Assembly: GCA_905214955.1 (NCBI GenBank)
Contig: CAJMON010000032.1
Span: forward strand, 1-31,742
Length of the DNA: 31,742 nt
Reading direction: 5' to 3'
Source of the DNA: an uncultured bacterium
GTDB taxonomy: Bacteria > Bacillota > Clostridia > Lachnospirales > Lachnospiraceae
The translations under genes were made by a program, and so were the position numbers. How positions within the stretch are numbered: the stretch's first letter is position 1; every line of letters begins with the position of its first letter. Positions 23,765 to 30,973 of the stretch are shown here, piece by piece. Under the pieces are notes generated by a model. The model saw only the letters and a list, made by a program, of their open reading frames with translations. It made no database searches and was not told the origin of the DNA.

Positions 23765-25414
23765 TTACAGCAATCTGCATTTTTTCAAAATCTGTACAAT
23801 CAGCGTTCCTTTTGGAATACCCAGAAGTTCTTTTTCAGAGATTCCGCCAAGTTTTACCAAAAGGACACCATAGACTGCCATAGCCGCCAGAACTGCTAGA
23901 ATACAGGAAATGGCATTTCCTGCAAACAGGTGGAACAACTGATAAATACCAATGGCTGCCAGTCCCATGACTCCGGAAGAAATCAGCGGAATCAGAAACG
24001 TCTTTTTGATTTCCTGACGATAGGAAATCTTCTGTCCAATGGCAATGGCATTCAGCACGCATATGATCAGTGCAAAGATGGTATTGGAATAGATCACGCT
24101 GTAAATATTCAGGCGGAACACCCGAAGGAACAGATACAGTGTCACAATCTGCACCATCAGGGCAATGGTGGTATTATACAGGGGTTTTTTCATTTCACCA
24201 AGTCCCTGGAGAATTCCTGTAGACAGGGTGGACAGCGCCAGAAGCACAATGAGAAGCGCGCCCTGCTGCATAATTCCTGCTGTTAAAGATTTGGCATCCC
24301 CAAAAATCAGCCGCATAATGGGAGAAGCCAACGCTGCCATGCCCACGGCACAGGGAATGGTGATGATCATGGTATACCGAATAGAATCCCGGACCTTAAT
24401 GCCTGCTTCTTTGTGGTTTCCATCTGCCATGGCAGCTGTCAAAGCTGGTACCACCGATGGAGACAGGCAGGAGGCCACGCACAGAGGCACATTCATCAGC
24501 ACCCGGTATTTTCCGGAATAAATGCCCCAGATGGTACTGTACTGTTTTTCACTGTATCCCTGGGAAGCCAGTACACTGTTGAAAATACCCTGATCAATAA
24601 GTGTTCCAATGTTGTACACCAAGGTGCTTAAAACAATAGGTCCGATGGTCACAAGGAGTGCCCGGTAGATCGCCTGGCCAGATTCCAGATGCTTGGTAGG
24701 ATCTTTTCTTAAATGACGTTTAAATGTCCGCTGATAAGAAATATAGACAACTACCAAAAACAGCAATGCCACACTGATGCTGGCTACCGTACCAAACGTA
24801 CCACCTGCAGCCCCCCATGCAGGGCCTAAATTGGAATCTCCGGATTTTTCTGCCATTTTCGTGCCGATTCCCATCATCACACCGGCGCCCACAACAGAAA
24901 TAACTGCATTAACAATCTGCTCAATCACCTGAGAAGTCGCTGTGGGAACCATGGTCTCATGTCCCTGGAAGAATCCACGGAATGCACCAGCTATGGCAAA
25001 CAGAAAAATGGCAGGAGCCAGCACCCGAAGTGCCAGTGCCGCTGAACCCACATGCATGATGTTGTCTGTGATCACACCTGCCAGGAAAAAGGTAAGAAGT
25101 GCCATCACTGCGCCGGCTGCAACTGCAAACTTCATCGCGCAGACAAACACCTTATGGGCATTTTTTGCCTGCCCAAGGTGGCGTCTCTCAGATACCAGCC
25201 TGGAAAGTGCCAGCGGAAGGCTGAACGTAGAGATCATCAGAAGAATGTTATAGATCTCATTGGCAGTGGAATAATAACCGATTCCGTCATCACCCAGAAT
25301 GTTGGTCAGGGGAATCCGGTAGATCATTCCGATGACTTTCGCCACAATGGCCGCAACCGTCAGAATTGTTCCCTGGACTAAATAATTTTTACTGTTTTTC
25401 CTTTTGTTTCCCAC
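23765..25414 (-). CDS. MurJ/SpoVB-family polysaccharide flippase
   Basis: This MOP-superfamily integral membrane protein has about 549 residues and around 14 helices. The N-terminus (NYLVQGTILTVAAIVAKVIGMIYRIPLTNILGD) and the FRGFFQGHETMVPTATSQVIEQ region are typical of SpoVB/YtgP/Amj-type lipid II or polysaccharide flippases. In spore formers the family serves peptidoglycan or cortex lipid II export. A GTG at 25426 begins the longest ORF, but GAGG lies 6 nt before the GTG at 25414, so the latter is preferred. It follows a DUF3048 gene on the same strand, with an unusual hairpin between them. Confidence 0.92.
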   Translation of the reverse strand: MGNKRKNSKNYLVQGTILTVAAIVAKVIGMIYRIPLTNILGDDGIGYYSTANEIYNILLMISTFSLPLALSRLVSERRHLGQAKNAHKVFVCAMKFAVAAGAVMALLTFFLAGVITDNIMHVGSAALALRVLAPAIFLFAIAGAFRGFFQGHETMVPTATSQVIEQIVNAVISVVGAGVMMGIGTKMAEKSGDSNLGPAWGAAGGTFGTVASISVALLFLVVVYISYQRTFKRHLRKDPTKHLESGQAIYRALLVTIGPIVLSTLVYNIGTLIDQGIFNSVLASQGYSEKQYSTIWGIYSGKYRVLMNVPLCVASCLSPSVVPALTAAMADGNHKEAGIKVRDSIRYTMIITIPCAVGMAALASPIMRLIFGDAKSLTAGIMQQGALLIVLLALSTLSTGILQGLGEMKKPLYNTTIALMVQIVTLYLFLRVFRLNIYSVIYSNTIFALIICVLNAIAIGQKISYRQEIKKTFLIPLISSGVMGLAAIGIYQLFHLFAGNAISCILAVLAAMAVYGVLLVKLGGISEKELLGIPKGTLIVQILKKCRLL

Positions 25415-25444
25415 ATTGTACCTCACTTACACCAATTTTTTACA

Positions 25445-25484
25445 GCCGCAGAAGCACTTACATCCTGCTCTGCGGCCGTTTTTT
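25445..25484 (+). terminator. Intrinsic-terminator-like hairpin facing the plus strand
   Basis: GCCGCAGA (25445 to 25452) pairs with TCTGCGGC (25469 to 25476), and six T follow (25479 to 25484) on the plus strand. On the minus strand, where both neighbouring genes lie, the hairpin is followed by TGTAAAAAA rather than T. It would therefore stop antisense transcripts. Confidence 0.6.
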
Positions 25485-26634
25485 ACTGAATGGAAATGTC
25501 TCCTTCAGCAGCCTGACGGATAATGCACACCCAGGTTTTTCCCTGGTTCAGCGTAATTTCATTTCCGTTCTCATCATAATATCTGGCCGGTGAAGAATAC
25601 TTGTCCGGTTCTGCTTTGGACCAGGTGCATTTCTGATAAGCACCCTTGGAGAAATAATAAGCATCTCCGCCTGAAGAAGTATCGAAATGCAGGTAACCGT
25701 GGTCATCATAGTTTTCACATTCGCAGACCTGGAAGATCACGTTGTCATATTTTAAAACTTCTCCGGTCAGTTCATCGATTTGTCCGTCGCCATACTGATA
25801 ACGATAGTAAACACCTTCGTCTGCATTATACTCAAACCAGGGATCATTGACCGGGTAGCCAGGTTTGATCACAGTAGCGGTGCCGTCAGTAGGAACCACG
25901 GTCTCGCCGTCTGCTGCGAACTGAAATTTTCCTTCATAGCCTGCGTAATGCATGGTATTGTAACCCAGGCGTTCAATAGCAGTCTGGATCTGATCATAAC
26001 TGGTATAGCAGTTGTGAGGAGCTACTCGGTCACTGGTCCGGTAGAAAACATCTTCTCCACAGTAACCATCCAAGGCACCTGCGCCTTCCTGATACTGCAG
26101 CCCGCTGATATTGTCGATACCCGGTGCATTCAGCTTATCCACTGCGTAAACAGCCTGGCCGTAATGTACGTAGATGGCATCAAACTCCTGTGCCCAGTCA
26201 ATGTAATAGTCACGACAGCTTCTTACAGAACCGATTTTATCCAGATCATAATTTTCAAATACACCCATCAAACGGGTCAAGAGTCCTTCTACCGGTGCTT
26301 CATACACCACTCCTGCGTTGGCAATGCCTGCCTGCGGGCACGCATCTACAATGTTGTTTAACATAATGGCAACGGGACGGTTCATAGCTGTGGTGTTGTC
26401 TTCTAACTGGCCTGTCAGAAAGCTTCTGGCCATCTCTGTGCTTCCATCTGCTGCTTCCCCTGCAGATGCTTCTTCAGCGGCCTGTGTCTCTTCCTGTGTG
26501 TCTGTTACACTAATGATGTCCTCAGCCATTTCTCTGTCAGATACTTCTGTTTTCTGAAGGGTGGCTTCGCTGCCATATGCGGTAAAGCTTAACATCGCTG
26601 TACAGATCATCGCTGCTACAATTAACTTCTTCAT
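25483..26634 (-). CDS. Secreted DUF3048 (YerB-like) protein
   Basis: The product has 383 residues. A signal peptide (MKKLIVAAMICTAMLSFTAYG) precedes an acidic, Thr/Glu/Ala-rich linker to about residue 70. DUF3048 follows, with RPVAIMLNNIVDACPQAGIANAGVVYEAPVEG, RSCRDYYIDWAQEFDAIYVHYG and a C-terminal domain with KYDNVIFQV and GKTWVCI. There is no lipobox cysteine, so secretion rather than lipidation is likely. The function of the family is not firmly known; YerB-type proteins are extracytoplasmic. AGAGG lies 7 nt before the ATG. It follows ybeY by 31 bp. Confidence 0.9.
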   Translation of the reverse strand: MKKLIVAAMICTAMLSFTAYGSEATLQKTEVSDREMAEDIISVTDTQEETQAAEEASAGEAADGSTEMARSFLTGQLEDNTTAMNRPVAIMLNNIVDACPQAGIANAGVVYEAPVEGLLTRLMGVFENYDLDKIGSVRSCRDYYIDWAQEFDAIYVHYGQAVYAVDKLNAPGIDNISGLQYQEGAGALDGYCGEDVFYRTSDRVAPHNCYTSYDQIQTAIERLGYNTMHYAGYEGKFQFAADGETVVPTDGTATVIKPGYPVNDPWFEYNADEGVYYRYQYGDGQIDELTGEVLKYDNVIFQVCECENYDDHGYLHFDTSSGGDAYYFSKGAYQKCTWSKAEPDKYSSPARYYDENGNEITLNQGKTWVCIIRQAAEGDISIQ

Positions 26635-26665
26635 ACTCTAACCTCTTTCTCTGAACGCTGTCAGT

Positions 26666-27160
26666 TTATCTTTTTATGTTAAGCAGATTCAGGATCTCAT
26701 CCTGTCTGCCCTCCATCACGTCTGCTTCTTCCTTTGTCATGTGGTCATAGCCCATCAGATGAAGCATACTGTGGGCAATCAAAAATGCAAACTCTCTTTT
26801 TACGCTGTGGCCAAATTCTTCTGCCTGGGCATATACCCGGTCACCGTTTAACACAATATCTCCAAGGAGCAGCTCTCCGCTGTCCGGATCAAAGGAATCC
26901 TGTTCTTCTTCCAGCCCCGAAAAATCTCCAGGGATCTCATACACCTGCATGGGGAAAGAAAGAACGTCTGTCTCCCGGTCAATGCCGCGAAACTCCCTGT
27001 TCATTCTATGAATTTCCGGGCCGGTTGTCAAGAGCAGACTGACCTGGCTTTCATAAGGACATTTTTCATAATCCAGACAGGCATTGATGACTTCCTCTGC
27101 CAGCTCTTCAGGGTTAAAAGGCCATTCTTTTTCATATTCATCTTCATAAATCACTGTCAT
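26666..27160 (-). CDS. ybeY: Endoribonuclease YbeY (16S rRNA maturation)
   Basis: This metal-dependent single-strand RNase acts in 16S rRNA 3'-end maturation and ribosome quality control. It has 164 residues. The zinc triad H-x3-H-x5-H is at H130, H134 and H140 (HSMLHLMGYDH), preceded by the FRGIDRETDVLSFPM substrate loop and LGDIVLN. An acidic insertion lies near residues 83 to 95. GGAGGAG precedes the ATG, which overlaps the phoH stop by 4 bp. Confidence 0.97.
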   Translation of the reverse strand: MTVIYEDEYEKEWPFNPEELAEEVINACLDYEKCPYESQVSLLLTTGPEIHRMNREFRGIDRETDVLSFPMQVYEIPGDFSGLEEEQDSFDPDSGELLLGDIVLNGDRVYAQAEEFGHSVKREFAFLIAHSMLHLMGYDHMTKEEADVMEGRQDEILNLLNIKR

Positions 27161-28170
27161 GATCTGCTCCTCCTTGCGGCTGCTGTTTTTCCACTGCCTG
27201 CATAGCGTTCTTCCTGCTTTGCTTCATAGTCTTCGTAGGCATTGACAATCTTCTGAACCAGGGGATGGCGCACCACATCTTTGCTGGTCAGGGTGCAGAA
27301 CGAAATATCTTCTACATTTTTTAAAACCTTCAGCGCTACATCCAAGCCGGACTGCTGCTCTTTTGGAAGGTCCTTCTGACTTAAATCTCCTGTGACAATG
27401 ACCTTGGAGCCAAATCCGATACGGGTCAGGAACATCTTCATCTGTGCCGGTGTGGTATTCTGTGCCTCATCCAGAATGATGAATGCATTGTCCAGGGTTC
27501 TTCCTCTCATGTAAGCCAAAGGCGCTACTTCAATCAGTCCTTTTTCCATATTTTTGGCAAAGCTTTCTGCGCCCATAATCTGATACAGGGCATCATAAAG
27601 GGGACGCAGATAGGGATCTACCTTGCTCTGCAGGTCTCCCGGAAGAAATCCCAGCTTCTCTCCGGCTTCAATGGCCGGACGGGTCAGAATGATTCTTCCT
27701 ACCTCCTCTTCCTTAAAAGCAGTAATCGCCATGGCCATGGCCAGATAAGTCTTGCCGGTACCTGCAGGTCCAAGTCCGAATACGATCATTTTTTTTCGTA
27801 TAGCATCCACATAAGCCTTCTGTCCTAAGGTCTTTGGCTTAATGGGTTTTCCGTTGATGGTATGGCAGATGCAGTCTCCATCCAGTGCCACCATGGAAGA
27901 ATGGTCATTTTCCATGGCCAACGAAATGGCATAATTTACATCCTGCTCCTGGATAACATTTCCTCTCTTAGAAAGCTCCAGAAGCTGGGTGAAGATTCCT
28001 TTTGCCCGTTTTGCCAGAGCTTCATCTCCGATGATCTTTAATTCTCCGTCCCTGGCGATGACCGTCACATGAAAGGCTCTCTCGATTTTTTTCATGTACT
28101 GGTCAAACTGTCCAAATACATTTTTCTCATGTTCCGCAGGAACAGACGCAATGGTCTCGATCATACTCAT
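27157..28170 (-). CDS. phoH: PhoH-family ATPase
   Basis: The product has 337 residues. A KH-like N-terminal region precedes the P-loop GPAGTGKT (134 to 141) and Walker B FIILDEAQN. Motifs LTRPAIEAGEKLGFLPGDL and VTGDLSQKDLP are typical of PhoH/PhoL. Members are thought to act as RNA-related ATPases beside YbeY. It is downstream of yqfD and translationally coupled to ybeY (ATGA). The intervening pgpH (yqfF) gene, common in this order in Firmicutes, is absent here. Confidence 0.96.
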   Translation of the reverse strand: MSMIETIASVPAEHEKNVFGQFDQYMKKIERAFHVTVIARDGELKIIGDEALAKRAKGIFTQLLELSKRGNVIQEQDVNYAISLAMENDHSSMVALDGDCICHTINGKPIKPKTLGQKAYVDAIRKKMIVFGLGPAGTGKTYLAMAMAITAFKEEEVGRIILTRPAIEAGEKLGFLPGDLQSKVDPYLRPLYDALYQIMGAESFAKNMEKGLIEVAPLAYMRGRTLDNAFIILDEAQNTTPAQMKMFLTRIGFGSKVIVTGDLSQKDLPKEQQSGLDVALKVLKNVEDISFCTLTSKDVVRHPLVQKIVNAYEDYEAKQEERYAGSGKTAAARRSRS

Positions 28171-28196
28171 GCTGTCTTAAAATCCTTTCCAGATGT

Positions 28197-29453
28197 TCAA
28201 TCCGCCTCAATGCCGGCTGTTTCCTCCAGCTTGCTGTCTGCTAAAACTCCTGCAGACCGGACCACAGTCAGCGTTCCCGCTGTCACACAGTTTTCGGCGT
28301 CTGTATCTATTCTAACATTATTTTCAAATATTTGAACCCCTTTTTCTTGAATTTTTTCTATTTTTTTTGCCAGCTCTTCCTCTGCCCTGGCTTCTGCCTG
28401 AGAAATCGTATAATTTTTCACCTGGATTCTGGTTTCCAGACAGGTTTTCACCTGCAAAGCCGCCGGTAAATAAAAGCAGTCTCCTAGACACAGCGGATAC
28501 TGCCTGGTTTCCACATCATAAGCCTCATAGGGCATTTTTTTCTCTGAAAGGGAAACCTTCTGCTTTCCAAAATAGACCGCATAGGATGTCTTTGTCCGCC
28601 CTGTATAGGATTTTTCTTCATACACCATTGGAAAGCTTTCCTGGATGGAAATGCTGGTGCGCACCTGTACATCTGCGTCTGCCTGGCAGAAAAGATATCC
28701 GGCCACTTCTCCGTCGTCTCCCACTACCGGGATCTGGCCGCTTACCAGAATGTCACCCTTTTTCACTTCCATGCCGTTCTTCACATGGGGAATGCCCCGC
28801 CTTGTAAAAATGCTTTCCACAATGCCGTCCACATCACTTACCAGATCCTGGCAGGCTCCACTTTCACTCGTCTGATTTTCTGCATTTTTTTCTTTTACAA
28901 TATCTGTTTCTGCAATATTTTTATTTTCCTGGACATCAATGCACAGCTGAGTACCCTGAATTTTTACCGAAACCCAGGTAAAATTTTTGAACTGCCTGCG
29001 CATGGAGGCCGCCAGCTCCCTGCAGTCAATACGCTCTTTCCAGGTGCCAAAATACACGCCCTCGTCTTCCAGAAAGCGGATCAGTTCTTCTTTGGTTTCT
29101 GCCTGATTTCCCTGAATCTGAATGTCCCAGATAAAGGCAGACAAAAAGAGCATCAGAAGAATGCCCGCAGCCATTCCTGCCGGCAAAAGCTTCCGTTTCC
29201 GGTATCTGTATAAAAAGAAAGGCAGGCCCTCCCGGCGGATGATCCGCACCCTGGTCCTGCTTTTTCTTGCCGGCTGTCTGATCTGGCGGAAATCAGAAAT
29301 GCTCATTTCCGCCTGGCAGCCGTTTTCTTTGTATACCACATTTCTCAGGCACAAGCCGCGCAAGGTACATAAGTTCAAGAACCGGCCCCAGGATGGCCCT
29401 GTGATCTGCACCTGCACACTGCCCTTTAGATACTGCAGCAGATTCTGTCGCAG
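28197..29453 (-). CDS. yqfD: Sporulation protein YqfD, probable CTG start
   Basis: This membrane protein is required for efficient sporulation in Bacillus (sigma-E regulon), 418 residues with the start given. Family features are the N-terminal GxSWGRFLNLC stretch, one transmembrane helix (GMAAGILLMLFLSAFIWDIQI, about residues 92 to 112), FLEDEGVYFGTWK, and the GIVESIFTRRGIPHVKNGMEVKKGDILVSG domain. Longer annotations would begin at GTG 29417, but YqfD homologues have about a dozen more residues (here LLQYLKGSV). Reading upstream, the only initiator-like codon with a ribosome site is CTG at 29453, with GGGAGG 7 nt before it. It follows yqfC by 12 bp. Confidence 0.9.
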   Translation of the reverse strand: MRQNLLQYLKGSVQVQITGPSWGRFLNLCTLRGLCLRNVVYKENGCQAEMSISDFRQIRQPARKSRTRVRIIRREGLPFFLYRYRKRKLLPAGMAAGILLMLFLSAFIWDIQIQGNQAETKEELIRFLEDEGVYFGTWKERIDCRELAASMRRQFKNFTWVSVKIQGTQLCIDVQENKNIAETDIVKEKNAENQTSESGACQDLVSDVDGIVESIFTRRGIPHVKNGMEVKKGDILVSGQIPVVGDDGEVAGYLFCQADADVQVRTSISIQESFPMVYEEKSYTGRTKTSYAVYFGKQKVSLSEKKMPYEAYDVETRQYPLCLGDCFYLPAALQVKTCLETRIQVKNYTISQAEARAEEELAKKIEKIQEKGVQIFENNVRIDTDAENCVTAGTLTVVRSAGVLADSKLEETAGIEAD

Positions 29454-29465
29454 AGAACTCCCTCC

Positions 29466-29741
29466 CTAGCAGTAGCGGATTTCTTCAATACAACCGCAGA
29501 CTTTCATTTCCATTTCGTTGTAATAGGCGATCCACAGATTTTTTCCACAGATCCTCACCCGGCAGTCTGCTGCCTGCACAACCAGACATTCCCCGGAATA
29601 TTCCAGAATTCCTTTATAGTTTTCAATCAGAATACTTTCCCGTCCCAAGGCCCGCAAAAGAACTGCATGTCTCGATAAGTCTTCTGGAATCTGGGCAGCC
29701 TGGGCGGCTTTCTTTAAAAACATCTTTTCATGGGAACTCAT
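29466..29741 (-). CDS. yqfC: Sporulation protein YqfC (YabP/YqfC family)
   Basis: The product has 91 residues and the YabP/YqfC pattern: IPEDLSRHAVLLRALGRESILIENYKGILEYSGECLVV, then VRICGKNLWIAYYNEMEMKVCGCIEEI. In Bacillus it is expressed under sigma-E in the mother cell and paired with yqfD, as here. The ribosome site before the ATG at 29741 is poor. The first 78 bp upstream are native sequence, beyond which a MITE-like element begins, so any promoter must lie in 29742 to 29818 or within the element. Confidence 0.93.
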   Translation of the reverse strand: MSSHEKMFLKKAAQAAQIPEDLSRHAVLLRALGRESILIENYKGILEYSGECLVVQAADCRVRICGKNLWIAYYNEMEMKVCGCIEEIRYC

Positions 29742-29818
29742 ATACCGCTGTCTGCAACTTTTATTATCCAGTATATGAATTCATCTTCTGACTCATGCGT
29801 TTTTACTTATATCATTTT

Positions 29819-30050
29819 GATGCCAGGGTCAAAATCCTGGAACCACGATGTGCTTGCACAGAAGTGGTTTTAAGGCTTAGTGACCCGCCCGATATGAGCA
29901 TAAAAGTGGAGCGTCAGCTTCACGATATGCGAATATTGGGCAGGATTGTGGGGTGCTGTGTGCCAGTGGCACACGTTTAGCACCGACCGTAGTGAATACG
30001 AAGATACGAAGTACGGAACAATCCGTAAGGCATCTTTCGACCCCAACATC
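29819..30050. mobile_element. 232-bp MITE-like element with terminal inverted repeats and 8-bp target duplication
   Basis: The ends are inverted: GATGCCAGGGTC at the left and GACCCCAACATC at the right. Exact 8-bp direct repeats ATCATTTT flank it (29811 to 29818, 30051 to 30058). Inside are several strong hairpins. The AACCAC/GTGGTT arms enclose TGTGC/GCACA near 29841 to 29870. A long stem runs from GCCCGATAT (near 29887) through GTGGAGC/GCTTCAC to ATATTGGGC (near 29941). GTGTGCC/GGCACAC lies at about 29958, and TACGGA/TCCGTA at about 30012. No ORF of note is present. It fills the gap between DUF2284 and yqfC. Confidence 0.75.
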
Positions 30051-30051
30051 A

Positions 30052-30597
30052 TCATTTTTTTATTAGAAGCATCCCAAACCAGGTGACAGTATTGCTGTCA
30101 TAAAAGAAATCAATTCCGCCTTTTTCCGCTGCGTCAGTTACCAAAATGCCATAACTCTCCACACAGGGAATCATCTTCTCTGGGAAACGGCAGGGCGCAT
30201 CCGGATAGGCGCACTTTGAGCAGATCTCACAGGACTCTGTAGAAAGAGCCAGCACCTGCCATCCTGCTTCTTTCAAATCCTTCCGCAGAGAGCGGATCAC
30301 TTCTTCATGTCCTTCACGGGTTTTTAATGTCTCTTCCAGAATCGCCGTGTCCTCCACCTCTGCCAAGGTCGTCACCAGAATCACGTCTTCATATTCCAGG
30401 CATTCCTTCCGGCACTCCTCCACCGTGCCCACCCCCGGCGGACACGCCCAGGTCGTCCCATATCTTGGACACTCCGACTCACAGATCTGCCGCACCCGCT
30501 CCGGGAACGTCAGATCCTCCGGCTTTAAAAACGCATACTGGCAGACCGGATACTGGGCAATCAGTGATTCAATGGTTTCCTGTTGTTCTTCTGTCAT
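30052..30597 (-). CDS. DUF2284 cysteine-rich putative metal-binding protein
   Basis: The product has 181 residues with 11 cysteines. The pattern is C39-x3-C43, C52, C62-x3-C66, then C123-x2-C126-x2-C129-x6-C136 and C145. The CEICSKCAYPDAPC segment resembles an iron-sulfur ferredoxin-like binding site. PRYGTTWACPPGVGT and RFPEKMIPCVESYGILV are DUF2284 hallmarks. Function in the family is not known; redox or metal binding is inferred. The stop codon lies inside the target duplication of a MITE-like insertion, which left the frame intact. Start at the ATG at 30597, with AAAGGA 13 nt upstream. Confidence 0.88.
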   Translation of the reverse strand: MTEEQQETIESLIAQYPVCQYAFLKPEDLTFPERVRQICESECPRYGTTWACPPGVGTVEECRKECLEYEDVILVTTLAEVEDTAILEETLKTREGHEEVIRSLRKDLKEAGWQVLALSTESCEICSKCAYPDAPCRFPEKMIPCVESYGILVTDAAEKGGIDFFYDSNTVTWFGMLLIKK

Positions 30598-30652
30598 TGT
30601 TTCTTTAGTTTCCTTTTCTTTTGGTATTTTTCAAACACGCTCTAATAAGAAT

Positions 30653-30681
30653 ACTTTATCATTTCCGAAACATTTAAGCAA
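30653..30681 (-). promoter_or_regulatory. Possible promoter of the DUF2284 gene
   Basis: TTGCTT (30681 to 30676), a 17-bp spacer and TAAAGT (30658 to 30653) on the minus strand, with TG one base before the -10. It is a weak match (7 of 12), 56 bp before the ATG. Confidence 0.35.
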
Positions 30682-30708
30682 GCATCTCAACGGAAATTTT
30701 GCTGCAAA

Positions 30709-30922
30709 AGGACGGAGGTATGTGGCATGAGCAGAGTATTTCTTCTGTTTCGAAGCACTCCCAGCTTTTGCAAAAACAGCCTTCTGCTCAAACCACAGGG
30801 CGCGCTCTAAACTCGCATCCGCTCAGACAAAAGAGCACGCCCTGCTTCGCAGAATTTTCCTGTTTTTGAAAGCTGCGGTGCTTCTGCAAATGAAGAAAAC
30901 TCCTGCCATGCCATATCCATCC
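30709..30922. repeat. Long imperfect palindrome, REP/MITE-like, in a 376-bp intergenic gap
   Basis: Arms of about 60 to 70 bp face each other. AGGACGG...TATG..GGCATG near 30709 to 30730 mirrors CATGCCATATCCATCCT at 30906 to 30922. GAAGCAC...AGCTTT..AAAAACAG (30752 to 30779) mirrors CTGTTTTTGAAAGCT...GTGCTTC (30860 to 30884). Nested inside, CAGGGCGCGCTCT (30796 to 30808) pairs with AGAGCACGCCCTG (30832 to 30844) at 12 of 13 positions. The whole could fold as one large hairpin on either strand. No ORF or target duplication was found. Confidence 0.65.
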
Positions 30923-30973
30923 TGTTCATATGAGACTCCTACCAAATCAACATTCCACCAAAAAGGCACTTCA

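Noticed and set aside
29742..29818. Sigma-E promoter for yqfC (CATATACT as a -10).
   Set aside because: No matching -35 element lies at the proper distance. Sigma-E control is known from Bacillus but is not shown by this sequence.
29819..30050. Riboswitch or other regulatory leader upstream of yqfC.
   Set aside because: The terminal inverted repeats and exact flanking 8-bp duplications point to an inserted element. A carried RNA function remains possible but unproven.
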